From IMG/VR virus record IMGVR_UViG_3300022602_003246, positions 1-53,112 of that record: 53,112 nt of DNA, one strand, 5' to 3'. Both the position numbers and the translations under genes were made by a program. Of this stretch, positions 13,633-21,563 are shown piece after piece. Below the pieces are notes generated by a model. That model saw nothing but the letters and a program-made list of their open reading frames with translations. It made no database searches and was not told where the DNA came from. The DNA comes from a virus. How positions within the stretch are numbered: the first letter of the stretch is position 1; the number at the start of each line of letters is the position of its first letter.

Positions 13633-14259
13633 ATGTTATGTGATTATGAGTGTGGCGAAGAAGCAAAATATAAATTAAAAAATGGAAAAAATTGCTGTCA
13701 ACAACATTATAGTTCATGCAGAAGTGTTAAAGAAAAAAATTCACTCGGATTAAAAAGTGCATATAAAAAAGGCACACGAAAATCAGCAAAGAACATCTAT
13801 AATGAATTGCCACAAGAAACAAAAGATAAAATGGCATGGGCAAGAGGAAAAACTTTTACCGAAAATGTAGATGTTTTTACAGATTATAGTATGCATGGTA
13901 ATATGTTTATTAAAAAAAGAATAATACAAGAAAATCTTATTGAATATAAATGCCATAGGTGCGACGTGACCGAATGGTTTGGTGAAAAAATCACCCTTGA
14001 TTTAGACCACATTAATGGAAATAATCGTGACAATAGATTAGAAAATTTAAGATTTTTATGCCCGAATTGTCACAGTTTAACATCAACATATAAAGGCAGA
14101 GGAAAAAATATTGGAACCGTAAAAGTATCTGACGAAGAATTAATTGCCGCATATAAATCCGAAGGAAATATTCGTAAAACATTATTGAAAGTAGGACTAT
14201 CCGCAAAGGGTGGAAATTATGCAAGAGTAAAACAATTAATTGCAAAGTTTAACATTTAA
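13633..14259 (+). CDS. HNH homing endonuclease with N-terminal Cys finger
   Basis: 208 residues. N-terminal CDYECGEEAKYKLKNGKNCC...C is a probable zinc finger shared almost word for word with the nuclease at 18332. The HNH core is CHRCDVTEWFG...LDLDHINGNNRDNRLENLRFLCPNCHS, with paired CxxC zinc ligands and the catalytic DH and N. A C-terminal helical part may contact DNA. It lies just after the interrupted tRNA-Leu, which makes it a candidate for having spread that insertion. Expression appears restricted to late times by the hairpin upstream. Confidence 0.9.
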   Translation: MLCDYECGEEAKYKLKNGKNCCQQHYSSCRSVKEKNSLGLKSAYKKGTRKSAKNIYNELPQETKDKMAWARGKTFTENVDVFTDYSMHGNMFIKKRIIQENLIEYKCHRCDVTEWFGEKITLDLDHINGNNRDNRLENLRFLCPNCHSLTSTYKGRGKNIGTVKVSDEELIAAYKSEGNIRKTLLKVGLSAKGGNYARVKQLIAKFNI

Positions 14260-14262
14260 TAC

Positions 14263-14291
14263 TTGACGTTATCTAACCATATTGGTATATT
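14263..14291 (+). promoter_or_regulatory. Sigma70-like promoter
   Basis: TTGACG (14263-14268), 17-bp spacer, TATATT (14286-14291); the -10 box ends 9 bp before the ATG at 14301, so the leader is 2-3 nt at most. Confidence 0.65.
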
Positions 14292-14300
14292 AAAGTAATC

Positions 14301-14552
14301 ATGGCAGAAACATTTGATATAGATATTACAATACCCGCTGTTCACTATTATGGAAAAGAGTGGTGGATTGATCAAATGGTTATTTGGTGCTTGCAAAATA
14401 GTATTGAGTATGCTATTAATCTATGGCCGTATGCTAATGAAACGCAAGATGGTTGGACTAGTCAATGGTCATTCAAACGTAGTGAAGATGCTGCGTTATT
14501 TGGATTGCGTTGGAAGCAAAATGATTGGGGCTTGCCACACTTTCCAGTTTAA
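14301..14552 (+). CDS. Small 'ED-F-RW' family protein
   Basis: 83 residues. The end WSFKRSEDAALFGLRWKQ is the shared C-terminal signature of at least four other small proteins in the window (21563-22569). Middle IDQMVIWCLQNS resembles their 'L.WC.en' segment. Function unknown. Has its own near-leaderless early promoter and converges with the Ntn-hydrolase gene, overlapping it by 4 bp. Confidence 0.65.
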   Translation: MAETFDIDITIPAVHYYGKEWWIDQMVIWCLQNSIEYAINLWPYANETQDGWTSQWSFKRSEDAALFGLRWKQNDWGLPHFPV

Positions 14553-15430
14553 TCTGTGATATGATCAAGATTTGTTGGAATATCGGGGTCTTCTTCACCC
14601 TTGCGTAACACACGATTGCTTAGCAGTTCAACCCATAGTTTGCTGTTATCGTTATTCAATTTCCAGAAATTAAAAGTAATATTACTTTGAATAGGACGCA
14701 CAAACATAGTGAGTTCTTTTGGCACTAACATAAGTTGTGCTGTAGTGCGCATCATTTTCTTTTCGTCTGTTAAACGCAGTGCATTAAGCTGCCAGTTGTC
14801 TACATATTTCTTAGTCAGTAAATCTATCAGTTGTGCTGGCGTTTCTGCACTATCTACAACATGTTGTGCAATGATTAAACGACTGCGGCTGCTAATAGCA
14901 CTTGCAGTTTCGTTATCATCGTGGGTGTATTGATAGCCAGCCCATTTTAGCCATACACCATGATTTGTGCGAGCAACTGTGGTATCATGTAGAATTTCTT
15001 CAATTTTATATTTGTATTCTTCATCTTCATAGCCGCCTGGTGCCCATGCACCTTCAAGCATATAACAAGTTTCACGATCAAATATAAGAGTGCAACCTGG
15101 TAGCTTTTGCTTAATCAAACTCATAGCAACTGCTTTTACATCAGTAAATTGCAGTGCTTTCTTAATTTTGATACCATCTTTACTTGGTGTTTTGGTGCGA
15201 ACTGTAATTTCTTTTTCATCGTCCAATACCATAAGACTTGCGCTTAACACGCAAACGCCGCTATCGTTCATGCCTTCGCAATATTGTGTTATATCATCCC
15301 AAAAGTATAGCACTTCTGTATTTTTATTTTTCTTTTTACGAAATGACAGATCAGGAACATAGTTGCGGTCACGATTCTTCACACCAACCCAACCAACATT
15401 ATCAAAATATTTTGCAACTACTACACACAT
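14549..15430 (-). CDS. Ntn-hydrolase (C45 peptidase/linear amide C-N hydrolase type)
   Basis: 293 residues. After Met removal the N-terminus is Cys2, the usual nucleophile. NRDRNY (N19, R20, D21), GMNDSGVCVLS (N55) and ARTNHG (R154-H157) fit the choloylglycine hydrolase/acyltransferase-like family that cleaves non-peptide amide bonds. Possible substrates are N-acyl compounds such as quorum signals or acylated envelope molecules; none can be read. Upstream is a perfect TATAAATA 5 nt before the ATG with no ribosome site, so the mRNA is late and probably leaderless. No signal peptide. Confidence 0.75.
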   Translation of the reverse strand: MCVVVAKYFDNVGWVGVKNRDRNYVPDLSFRKKKNKNTEVLYFWDDITQYCEGMNDSGVCVLSASLMVLDDEKEITVRTKTPSKDGIKIKKALQFTDVKAVAMSLIKQKLPGCTLIFDRETCYMLEGAWAPGGYEDEEYKYKIEEILHDTTVARTNHGVWLKWAGYQYTHDDNETASAISSRSRLIIAQHVVDSAETPAQLIDLLTKKYVDNWQLNALRLTDEKKMMRTTAQLMLVPKELTMFVRPIQSNITFNFWKLNNDNSKLWVELLSNRVLRKGEEDPDIPTNLDHITD

Positions 15431-15435
15431 AATGA

Positions 15436-15443
15436 TATTTATA
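15436..15443 (-). promoter_or_regulatory. Late promoter TATAAATA, leaderless
   Basis: TATAAATA on the minus strand, 5 nt before the ATG at 15430. Confidence 0.75.
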
Positions 15444-15460
15444 TGACTATTCTAATATGT

Positions 15461-15466
15461 TAAATA
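15461..15466 (+). promoter_or_regulatory. Late promoter TAAATA before endolysin
   Basis: TGTTAAATACTC, 29 bp before the ATG at 15496; a ribosome site AAAGGAAA follows. Confidence 0.65.
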
Positions 15467-15495
15467 CTCTTGTAACCCATAAAGGAAATCAAAAA

Positions 15496-16110
15496 ATGGC
15501 AAGTTTAGACCAACTAAAAGAAATTTTTCCACATGCCAAAGAAGAAAATTTAGAAAAATATTGTGATGCGCTTAATGAAGCAATGAACGAATTTCAGATT
15601 AATACAACAGGTCGTGAGGCAATGTTTCTTGCACAGTGCGCACATGAAAGTGGATTGTTTAGTGCAGTAAGTGAAAATCTAAACTATCGTGCAGAAACAC
15701 TCTCAAAAGTATTTCCAAAATACTTCCGTGATGTCAATCCAGAAGATTACGAGAAGCAACCAGAAAAGATTGCTAACCGTGTTTATGCTAACCGCATGGG
15801 TAATGGCGATGAAAACAGCGGCGACGGATATCGCTTTCGTGGTCGCGGTCTTATTCAATTGACTGGTCGTGACAACTATACAAAGTTTGGCAACGATATT
15901 GGTACTGATGTTACACAAAATGCCGATTATCTTTCAACACCAGAAGGTGCTGCTCGCAGTGCTGCATGGTTCTGGGATGAAAATGATCTTAACGATGTTG
16001 CAGACCAAAATGACATTGTTCTTTGCACCAAAAAAGTAAACGGCGGAACATTGGGGTTAGAAGAACGCACAGCTTTTTGGAAAAAAGCAGTAGAAGTTTT
16101 AGGTGGCTAA
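15496..16110 (+). CDS. GH19-type endolysin (chitinase-like muramidase)
   Basis: 204 residues from the ATG at 15496. AQCAHESGLFSAVSENLNY contains the family's catalytic HES (E51); YRFRGRGLIQLTGRDNY is the GH19 substrate-cleft signature, followed by AARSAAWFW and VNGG. These enzymes cut the glycan backbone of peptidoglycan. No signal peptide or extra binding domain, so a holin is needed for export: a 3TM holin is at 46176 and smaller holin-like proteins at 1431-2552. Late promoter upstream. The stop overlaps the next start (TAATG). Confidence 0.92.
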   Translation: MASLDQLKEIFPHAKEENLEKYCDALNEAMNEFQINTTGREAMFLAQCAHESGLFSAVSENLNYRAETLSKVFPKYFRDVNPEDYEKQPEKIANRVYANRMGNGDENSGDGYRFRGRGLIQLTGRDNYTKFGNDIGTDVTQNADYLSTPEGAARSAAWFWDENDLNDVADQNDIVLCTKKVNGGTLGLEERTAFWKKAVEVLGG

Positions 16111-16922
16111 TGCCCATACTAATAGCAGGCGGCGATAGTTTTACTTGGGGTAGTGAATTAGGTGATGATAAGTTTGATCACATAGAACATACCCCAAGTA
16201 AAAAAACATGGTCAGCACTTTTAGCAAAACATTTTGATTATGAATACAAATGTGTTGCTAAACCAGGCGGCGCAAACAATACAATTACTCGTCGCGTTGT
16301 GCAAGCAATTAATCAATATGCAGACCAAGAAATTTATGTTGCCGTTATGTGGACATTTACACATCGCAGTGAAATAAGATTGCGCAACATGCATCCATAT
16401 AACACAATTGTGCATGATCGGGTAACTGCCGCGCGTTATGATATTGATGATTATTGGATTAACTTCAATGCATGGCACGGGTTACCATTTGATGAAAAGA
16501 TGGAATTTTTTCCACGAGGCATGGATGAATCTTCTCGCAAATTTTTCCGCGAACAACATGATAAATTGTTTGAAATTGGTGTTGTGCAAGCAAGTGATGC
16601 TTACTACAAAGTAACAGGCGATTACAGTTTTCATAACTTTAATTCATTAAAAGAAATGATGTTTTTAGAAATGTATTGTAAGCAACGAAATATACCATAC
16701 TTTTTTTGTAGTGCAAGCGATGAATTGTTTAAACCGCAACCACCCGATTTATTAGAGAGTGGATTATATAATTTAGACTGGAATCATTGGTATAAGGACA
16801 ATGGTTTCAATATTTGGAGTGAATCATTGCCAAAAAGTGGTAATCATCCAGGTCCATTGGCGCACAGCGATTGGTTTAATTTGATATTGCCTAAAGTATC
16901 AGAGTGTTATAAAACTAAATGA
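16110..16922 (+). CDS. SGNH/GDSL-like hydrolase
   Basis: 270 residues from ATG 16110, overlapping the endolysin stop. ILIAGGDSFTWGSEL carries the GDS nucleophile (S10), KPGGANNTITRR supplies glycine and asparagine of the oxyanion hole, and SGNHPGPLAHSDW provides the histidine block. The family removes acetyl or other acyl groups from glycans and lipids. It is translationally coupled to the third radical SAM gene (ATGA overlap), suggesting a shared pathway. Phage proteins of this type are poorly characterised. Confidence 0.78.
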   Translation: MPILIAGGDSFTWGSELGDDKFDHIEHTPSKKTWSALLAKHFDYEYKCVAKPGGANNTITRRVVQAINQYADQEIYVAVMWTFTHRSEIRLRNMHPYNTIVHDRVTAARYDIDDYWINFNAWHGLPFDEKMEFFPRGMDESSRKFFREQHDKLFEIGVVQASDAYYKVTGDYSFHNFNSLKEMMFLEMYCKQRNIPYFFCSASDELFKPQPPDLLESGLYNLDWNHWYKDNGFNIWSESLPKSGNHPGPLAHSDWFNLILPKVSECYKTK

Positions 16923-18169
16923 CAGAATTTCCAATTAAAACACAAACTGCTTGTCAACTTAAGTGGTCATGGAGCACAATTTATTTAAGTCGTGGAACTA
17001 CTTCAAGTTGTCATCGCGTCAATCAAATACAATTCACACATGAAAATTTTAATGACTTTCATAATTTACCTAAAAAGATTGAAGACCGTCAACTAATGAT
17101 TGATGGCAAAAGACCAGTTGGTGGATGCGAATATTGTTATAAGATTGAAGACGCTGGTGGATTTAGTGACAGACAATATCAAATGCACGACCAAACTATA
17201 TTACCTAAAGAATTAAATGAAAATAATTTTGCTACACAAGTTACACCCACAATATTAGAAATATATTTTAGTAATATATGCAATTTAAGCTGCTTATATT
17301 GCGGTCCACATTATAGTTCAGTCTGGCAAAATGAATATAAAAAATTTGGTACAATTAAAAAAGATATTTTAGAATTAAATCGAGATGCTGAATATCGTTT
17401 GAATGAAAATTATGATGTTATGGTCGCTAAACTGTGGGAATGGATGCGTGAAAATAGTAAACATTTAAAAAGATTCCATATATTAGGCGGTGAACCATTT
17501 TTCCAAAGTGAATTCATAGATTGCTTAGACCATTTTGAAGAATATCCAAATCCAGATTGCGAATTTGTTATCATTACTAATCTTATGGTTGACGATAAAC
17601 GCATGGATTATTACATTGAACGGTTTAAAAAACTTGTAGGTAAACGCAAATTAAAAGGTTTACAAATTACTTGCAGTTTAGATTGTTGGGGACCACAAGC
17701 GCAATATATTCGCACTGGTTTAGACCTTGCTCAATGGCAACGAAACTTTGAAAAACTATTGCAAATAAAATGGATACGGCTACAAATAAATCATGCAGTA
17801 AATGTGTTAAGCATAAAGTATATGCCAGAATTATTACAAAAAATTGCAGAATGGAATACGTTTAGAAAAATTTATACCCAATATATGACTGTAATGAAAC
17901 CTGAATATATGAATCCTGATATTTTTGGTGGAGAATTATTTGCGCAAGATTTACAAAAAATTATAGAAATGATGCCGCAGAACACAGAATTTGATAATAA
18001 CATTCGTGAATATTTTATAGGCATTGGTAAACAAATCGGTGCAGCAGAACCAAATAGTTACCAAATTAATAATTTGAAAATATTCCTAACTGAAATTGAC
18101 CGCAGAAGAAACACAGATTACCGTAAATTATTTCCTTGGTTGGCGGAAATATTTGAAAATAATGCTTGA
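16919..18169 (+). CDS. Radical SAM protein, twitch/SPASM-like (copy 3)
   Basis: 416 residues. Radical SAM cysteines C121, C125 and C128 (CNLSCLYC) and FHILGGEPFFQSEF for SAM binding. An upstream segment (CQLKWSWSTIYLSRGTTSSCHR and GGCEYCYKIE) supplies extra cysteines, as in the other two copies. The first gene coupled to it is an SGNH hydrolase. Product unknown; a peptide or a sugar is plausible. The TGA stop is part of the -35 box for the tRNA-Val promoter. Confidence 0.9.
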   Translation: MTEFPIKTQTACQLKWSWSTIYLSRGTTSSCHRVNQIQFTHENFNDFHNLPKKIEDRQLMIDGKRPVGGCEYCYKIEDAGGFSDRQYQMHDQTILPKELNENNFATQVTPTILEIYFSNICNLSCLYCGPHYSSVWQNEYKKFGTIKKDILELNRDAEYRLNENYDVMVAKLWEWMRENSKHLKRFHILGGEPFFQSEFIDCLDHFEEYPNPDCEFVIITNLMVDDKRMDYYIERFKKLVGKRKLKGLQITCSLDCWGPQAQYIRTGLDLAQWQRNFEKLLQIKWIRLQINHAVNVLSIKYMPELLQKIAEWNTFRKIYTQYMTVMKPEYMNPDIFGGELFAQDLQKIIEMMPQNTEFDNNIREYFIGIGKQIGAAEPNSYQINNLKIFLTEIDRRRNTDYRKLFPWLAEIFENNA

Positions 18170-18194
18170 CAAAAGCGGATTATATAAGTATATT
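18166..18194 (+). promoter_or_regulatory. Sigma70-like promoter for tRNA-Val
   Basis: TTGACA (18166-18171), 17-bp spacer, TATATT (18189-18194), 15 bp before the tRNA. The TGA is the stop codon of the radical SAM gene. Confidence 0.75.
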
Positions 18195-18209
18195 AAGAAT
18201 ATAGACATT

Positions 18210-18283
18210 GGGCGATTAGTTTAATGGTAAAACTCCGCTTTTACACAGCGGCTACGGCAGTTCGATTCTGTCATTGCCTACCA
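18210..18283 (+). tRNA. tRNA-Val(UAC)
   Basis: Acceptor GGGCGAT/ATTGCCT, D stem GTTT/AAAC, anticodon stem CCGCT/AGCGG with loop TTTACAC, T arm GGCAG-TTCGATT-CTGTC, discriminator A and encoded CCA. Anticodon TAC at 18242-18244 reads GUA, common in AT-rich genomes. Confidence 0.9.
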
Positions 18284-18318
18284 ATTTAGAGGTTAAAAGC
18301 ACCTTTTTAATTATTTTG

Positions 18319-18326
18319 TATAAATA
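18319..18326 (+). promoter_or_regulatory. Late promoter TATAAATA, near leaderless
   Basis: TATAAATA ending 5 nt before the ATG at 18332; no ribosome site in between. Confidence 0.7.
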
Positions 18327-18331
18327 GTTAT

Positions 18332-19063
18332 ATGACAGATTTATGTGATTATGGTTGTGGAACAGAAGCAAAATATAAACTAAAAAATGGAAAGAATTGT
18401 TGCAGTAAATCTACAAGTTCTTGTGATGGAATGAAAGAAATAAATCGTTCCAAAATAAAAAATTTAAGAAAAGATTTAGGCAATAATTATTGGAAAAATG
18501 GACACCCCAAAGGTTCATCGAAGGGAACAAGTATTAAAGGAAAAACATATGATGAAATATTTGGCGAACAAGGTGCTTTAATTCAAAAAGAAAAGTTGCG
18601 AAATGCAAATTTGGGTAAATCATTTTGGAATACTTTAAGTGAAGAAAAACAACAAAAGTTTAGAGATAAACATCGTGAAATAATTTTGAAAAGATATGAA
18701 GACGGTTGGATGCCAAAAGCTGGCAGATGTAAAAAAATTAGGTATTTTAGTCCAATAGCAGGTGAAGTATTATTAGATGGAACTTGGGAATTAAAAGCAG
18801 CACAATATATGGATGCTAAAAAATGGAATTGGAAAAGAAATACTGAAAGATTTGCATACATTAACCTATCTGGTAAAATAAGCCATTATACACCAGATTT
18901 TTATGTAGAAGAACTTGGCGGATATCTTGAAGTAAAAGGTTATGAAACAGAATTAGATCGTTGCAAGTGGAAACAATTTAAAAATAACTTGACAATATGG
19001 AAAAAAGATACTATATATAATATAACGGAGTCTGGGCAGGACGGTAATGCAGCAGCCTGCTAA
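18332..19063 (+). CDS. PD-(D/E)xK homing endonuclease with N-terminal Cys finger
   Basis: 243 residues. The N-terminus CDYGCGTEAKYKLKNGKNCC is nearly identical to that of the HNH nuclease at 13633, but the catalytic part differs: DGTWELKAAQYMDAKKWNW, ISHYTPDFYVEELGGYLEVKGY with the PD...ExK triad (D of PDF, E and K of EVKGY). This is the type of nuclease seen in some phage homing genes. The reading frame runs 37 bp into the tRNA-Ser gene and stops at the TAA in its anticodon loop, so gene and tRNA overlap. It lies between two tRNA genes. Confidence 0.82.
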   Translation: MTDLCDYGCGTEAKYKLKNGKNCCSKSTSSCDGMKEINRSKIKNLRKDLGNNYWKNGHPKGSSKGTSIKGKTYDEIFGEQGALIQKEKLRNANLGKSFWNTLSEEKQQKFRDKHREIILKRYEDGWMPKAGRCKKIRYFSPIAGEVLLDGTWELKAAQYMDAKKWNWKRNTERFAYINLSGKISHYTPDFYVEELGGYLEVKGYETELDRCKWKQFKNNLTIWKKDTIYNITESGQDGNAAAC

Positions 19064-19114
19064 GCTGTACTACCCGCTTGGGTAGACTGGGTTCGACTCC
19101 CAGAGGCTCCGCCA
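19027..19114 (+). tRNA. tRNA-Ser(GCU)
   Basis: Acceptor GGAGTCT/AGGCTCC, anticodon stem GCAGC/GCTGT with loop CTGCTAA (anticodon GCT), long variable arm TACCC-GCTT-GGGTA typical of class II, T arm CTGGG-TTCGACT-CCCAG, discriminator G and encoded CCA. Its 5' part overlaps the coding end of the homing nuclease. Confidence 0.92.
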
Positions 19115-19133
19115 TTTATTTTTTGGGTGTTAT

Positions 19134-19523
19134 ATGAAAGTATTATTTCTCGTTGAAACACCGCAGTGTGTAAAATTATTAGACGAAATTACCGATATTA
19201 AAATTATAAGTGAAAGCGAACTTGTAGAAGACACGCCATGGCAACATGGATTTTTTCAAATCGGTTATAGTAATTATGTTGTAAGTCGTGCTTCTAACTT
19301 AAGCAAGATTTATAGATTTAGTAAACCACTTGCATTTGTGTTAGATCAGCGTCATCATAATGCAATTGATAAAATTCCACACGATATAAGTATTCGTGTT
19401 GTAAATGATTTTGTTGCAAAGCGTTTGAGTGATAGCGTGTTATATAAATGTGATAAAACATATCTTGCAAATGATTTGACGCTACAAGAATTGCGTAATA
19501 TATTAGGGGTAACGGTCTCGTAG
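19134..19523 (+). CDS. Hypothetical protein, 129 aa
   Basis: Mixed alpha/beta small protein starting MKVLFLVETPQCVKLLDEI. No recognised domain. It lies between tRNA-Ser and tRNA-Arg, and its last 10 bases, including the TAG stop, are inside the acceptor and D arm of tRNA-Arg. Confidence 0.6.
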   Translation: MKVLFLVETPQCVKLLDEITDIKIISESELVEDTPWQHGFFQIGYSNYVVSRASNLSKIYRFSKPLAFVLDQRHHNAIDKIPHDISIRVVNDFVAKRLSDSVLYKCDKTYLANDLTLQELRNILGVTVS

Positions 19524-19590
19524 TCTAACTGGACAAGGCATCAGCCTTCTAAGCTGTCATATGCAGGTTCGAGTCCTGCCGAGATCGCCA
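19514..19590 (+). tRNA. tRNA-Arg(UCU)
   Basis: Acceptor GGTCTCG/CGAGATC, anticodon loop CTTCTAA (anticodon TCT) closed by CAGC/GCTG, T arm GCAGG-TTCGAGT-CCTGC, discriminator G and encoded CCA. Reads AGA. Immediately followed by a late promoter. Confidence 0.88.
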
Positions 19591-19597
19591 ATAAATA
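19591..19597 (+). promoter_or_regulatory. Late promoter ATAAATA, leaderless
   Basis: ATAAATACCCT directly after the tRNA-Arg CCA and 4 nt before the ATG at 19602. No room for a ribosome site. Confidence 0.7.
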
Positions 19598-19601
19598 CCC
19601 T

Positions 19602-20072
19602 ATGCGAATTGTAGATATCATAAACGAAGCAGGTGGCGAACCAATATATTATTTTGCATATGGTATGCTGACCGATCCGTCTCATATGCGTGGTGCAAAG
19701 TTTGTTGATCGTGCTGCGTTACTTAATTATAAATTTGAATTTCGCAGGTATGCAAACGTAGTTGAAACTGCTGGTAATCAAGTTGACGGTGTACTATGGG
19801 AACTACCAACTGATATGATACGTGAATTAGATCAGGTTGAAGGTTATCCAAATCTGTATGGTCGCAAAACAGTTCCTGTCTATACAGAAGATGGTCAGCG
19901 TTATGAAGCATGGGTTTACTACATGACACCAGAAACAGTCAGTAGAACAAAACGCGACCGTATGCCAAGTAATAGTTATGTAACTACAATATTAAATGGC
20001 TATCGTCATGCTGGTATTGCGTCACAACAAGTAAATGATGCCTATTATGAATTGCTTGATAATAAGCCATAA
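19602..20072 (+). CDS. Gamma-glutamylcyclotransferase-like (AIG2) protein with capsid-targeting-like N-terminus
   Basis: 156 residues. YYFAYGML (17-23) is the GGCT/AIG2 substrate loop and E80 in LDQVEGYPNLYGR is placed like the catalytic glutamate. The family cleaves gamma-glutamyl peptides or amines to 5-oxoproline. In front of it are about 10 extra residues, MRIVDIINEAGG: the IINE-A junction resembles a prohead-protease site and the whole resembles T4 internal-protein targeting peptides, as in the 4680-6748 pair. With its late, leaderless promoter this suggests packaging in the head. A second family member without the extension is at 28387. Confidence 0.72.
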   Translation: MRIVDIINEAGGEPIYYFAYGMLTDPSHMRGAKFVDRAALLNYKFEFRRYANVVETAGNQVDGVLWELPTDMIRELDQVEGYPNLYGRKTVPVYTEDGQRYEAWVYYMTPETVSRTKRDRMPSNSYVTTILNGYRHAGIASQQVNDAYYELLDNKP

Positions 20073-20125
20073 ATTCCTATAAAAAAAACGGAAAAAATGT
20101 AGCAATTTCAATGCTAAAAAAACTC

Positions 20126-20153
20126 TTGACAACCCTAAAATCTGTGTTATATT
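20126..20153 (+). promoter_or_regulatory. Sigma70-like promoter of the 20-27 kb operon
   Basis: TTGACA (20126-20131), 16-bp spacer, TATATT (20148-20153). The leader is about 25 nt and holds a GGAG site. Confidence 0.78.
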
Positions 20154-20183
20154 AGATTATAAGCTGATATATGGAGAAATTAA

Positions 20184-20372
20184 GTGTTTAATTCGCTGCC
20201 AAAATATTCATATAGTGCTGTGTCAAAAAGCACGGATAAGTTGCGAGTTCTTACAGAATCGCTGCAAACAATTGATCCAGAAGTTCTTGCACGAGTTAAA
20301 GAATTTAAACTAACATGGAATTTTATTGATAATACAGCAGTTCCAGAAGTAACGGTAGTTTTCAAAGATTAA
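20184..20372 (+). CDS. Hypothetical protein, 62 aa
   Basis: GTG start with GGAG 8 nt upstream. First gene of the operon that continues with RNA ligase. Ends in a beta-like NFIDNTAVPEVTVVFKD. No recognised domain. Confidence 0.6.
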   Translation: MFNSLPKYSYSAVSKSTDKLRVLTESLQTIDPEVLARVKEFKLTWNFIDNTAVPEVTVVFKD

Positions 20373-20381
20373 GGATATACA

Positions 20382-21563
20382 ATGTTTTACGATTTTCCCC
20401 GTATCACCCACCTTGACCAGGTTCGTCCTGCTATTGAAGGTCGTGATGAATTTATCATTGCAGAGCGTGATTGGGGCTATGTAGTCAATTACATGGTCAG
20501 CATGTCTGATACCTTTCCGCCTGTTGAGTCAGAGATGGATGCAATTCGTCGTGAGTGTCGTGGTATGCTGTTCCACAAGGACGGCTCTATCATGGCTCGC
20601 CGCTTGCACAAGTTCTTCAACATTGGTGAGCGTGATGAAACGCAGTTTTCTGCGATTGACTTTTCACAGCCGCATGTTATCTTGGAGAAGTTAGACGGCA
20701 GCATGGTAACTGGCGTATTCACCGATGGTGGATTGCGACTTGGCACCAAAATGGGGATTACGGAAGTCTCTATGCAAGCAGAAGAGTTTGTAGCAACACG
20801 CCCACAGTATGAACAGTTCATTCGTTGGGCAGATCAATCATGTGGTTATACTCTTATATTTGAATGGTGTTCTCGTAAGCAACAGATTGTTATTGATTAC
20901 CCAGAAGACCGTCTTGTTTTAATCGCCGCTCGCCACAAGGAAAACGGTGCTTATGCAAGCCTGCAATGGTTGCAAGAGTATGGTGATATGTTTGAAGTAG
21001 AGGTTGTAAAGACCTATGCTGGTACCGCCAAGTCTATGGTTCATCTTATGGATGAAACTCGTGATGCCGAAGGCATTGAGGGTTATATCGTTCGCTTTGA
21101 TGATGGTCACATGCTAAAAATAAAGGCGGCTGATTATCTTCGTAAGCATAAGACAAAGGATGCTATCTCGTTAGAGAAGAACATTATCTCTTTGTTAGTA
21201 AATGAACAAATGGACGATGTAAAGGCATTTATGCTTCCAGACGACCGCAAGCGGGTGGAAGATTACGAAACCGATTTTTGGATCGGTGTAAATCAAGTAG
21301 TTCAGTCATATGACCGCTACTTTGATACTGTAATCGCTCACGGACTTGACCGCAAGCGTTTTGCTTTGGAATGGCTTCCTACAATTAAAGGTCAGGATGC
21401 TTTTGCTGGCAACATTGTTTTCGGCAAATTTGATCATCGTGATACGAGAACTATGGTATTAGATATCATCAAGCGTAGCACTGGAACCCAAACTAAAATT
21501 GACGAAGTTCGTCATCTTTGGGGTTCACATCGTTGGACTTATCACTTTGAGGCTGATGCTTAA
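20382..21563 (+). CDS. rnlA: T4 Rnl1-type RNA ligase
   Basis: 393 residues, close to T4 RnlA (374). The nucleotidyl-lysine is K103 in EKLDGS (motif I); RRECRGMLF and RRLHKFFNIGE precede it as in Rnl1, EWCSRKQQIVIDY is motif III-like, EGYIVRF is motif IV and HMLKIKAADY is motif V. It joins 3'-OH and 5'-phosphate RNA ends, classically to repair tRNA cut in the anticodon loop by host nucleases. Partners are the kinase at 9965 and the phosphatase at 8459. It is followed without gap by an operon of tiny genes. Confidence 0.92.
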   Translation: MFYDFPRITHLDQVRPAIEGRDEFIIAERDWGYVVNYMVSMSDTFPPVESEMDAIRRECRGMLFHKDGSIMARRLHKFFNIGERDETQFSAIDFSQPHVILEKLDGSMVTGVFTDGGLRLGTKMGITEVSMQAEEFVATRPQYEQFIRWADQSCGYTLIFEWCSRKQQIVIDYPEDRLVLIAARHKENGAYASLQWLQEYGDMFEVEVVKTYAGTAKSMVHLMDETRDAEGIEGYIVRFDDGHMLKIKAADYLRKHKTKDAISLEKNIISLLVNEQMDDVKAFMLPDDRKRVEDYETDFWIGVNQVVQSYDRYFDTVIAHGLDRKRFALEWLPTIKGQDAFAGNIVFGKFDHRDTRTMVLDIIKRSTGTQTKIDEVRHLWGSHRWTYHFEADA

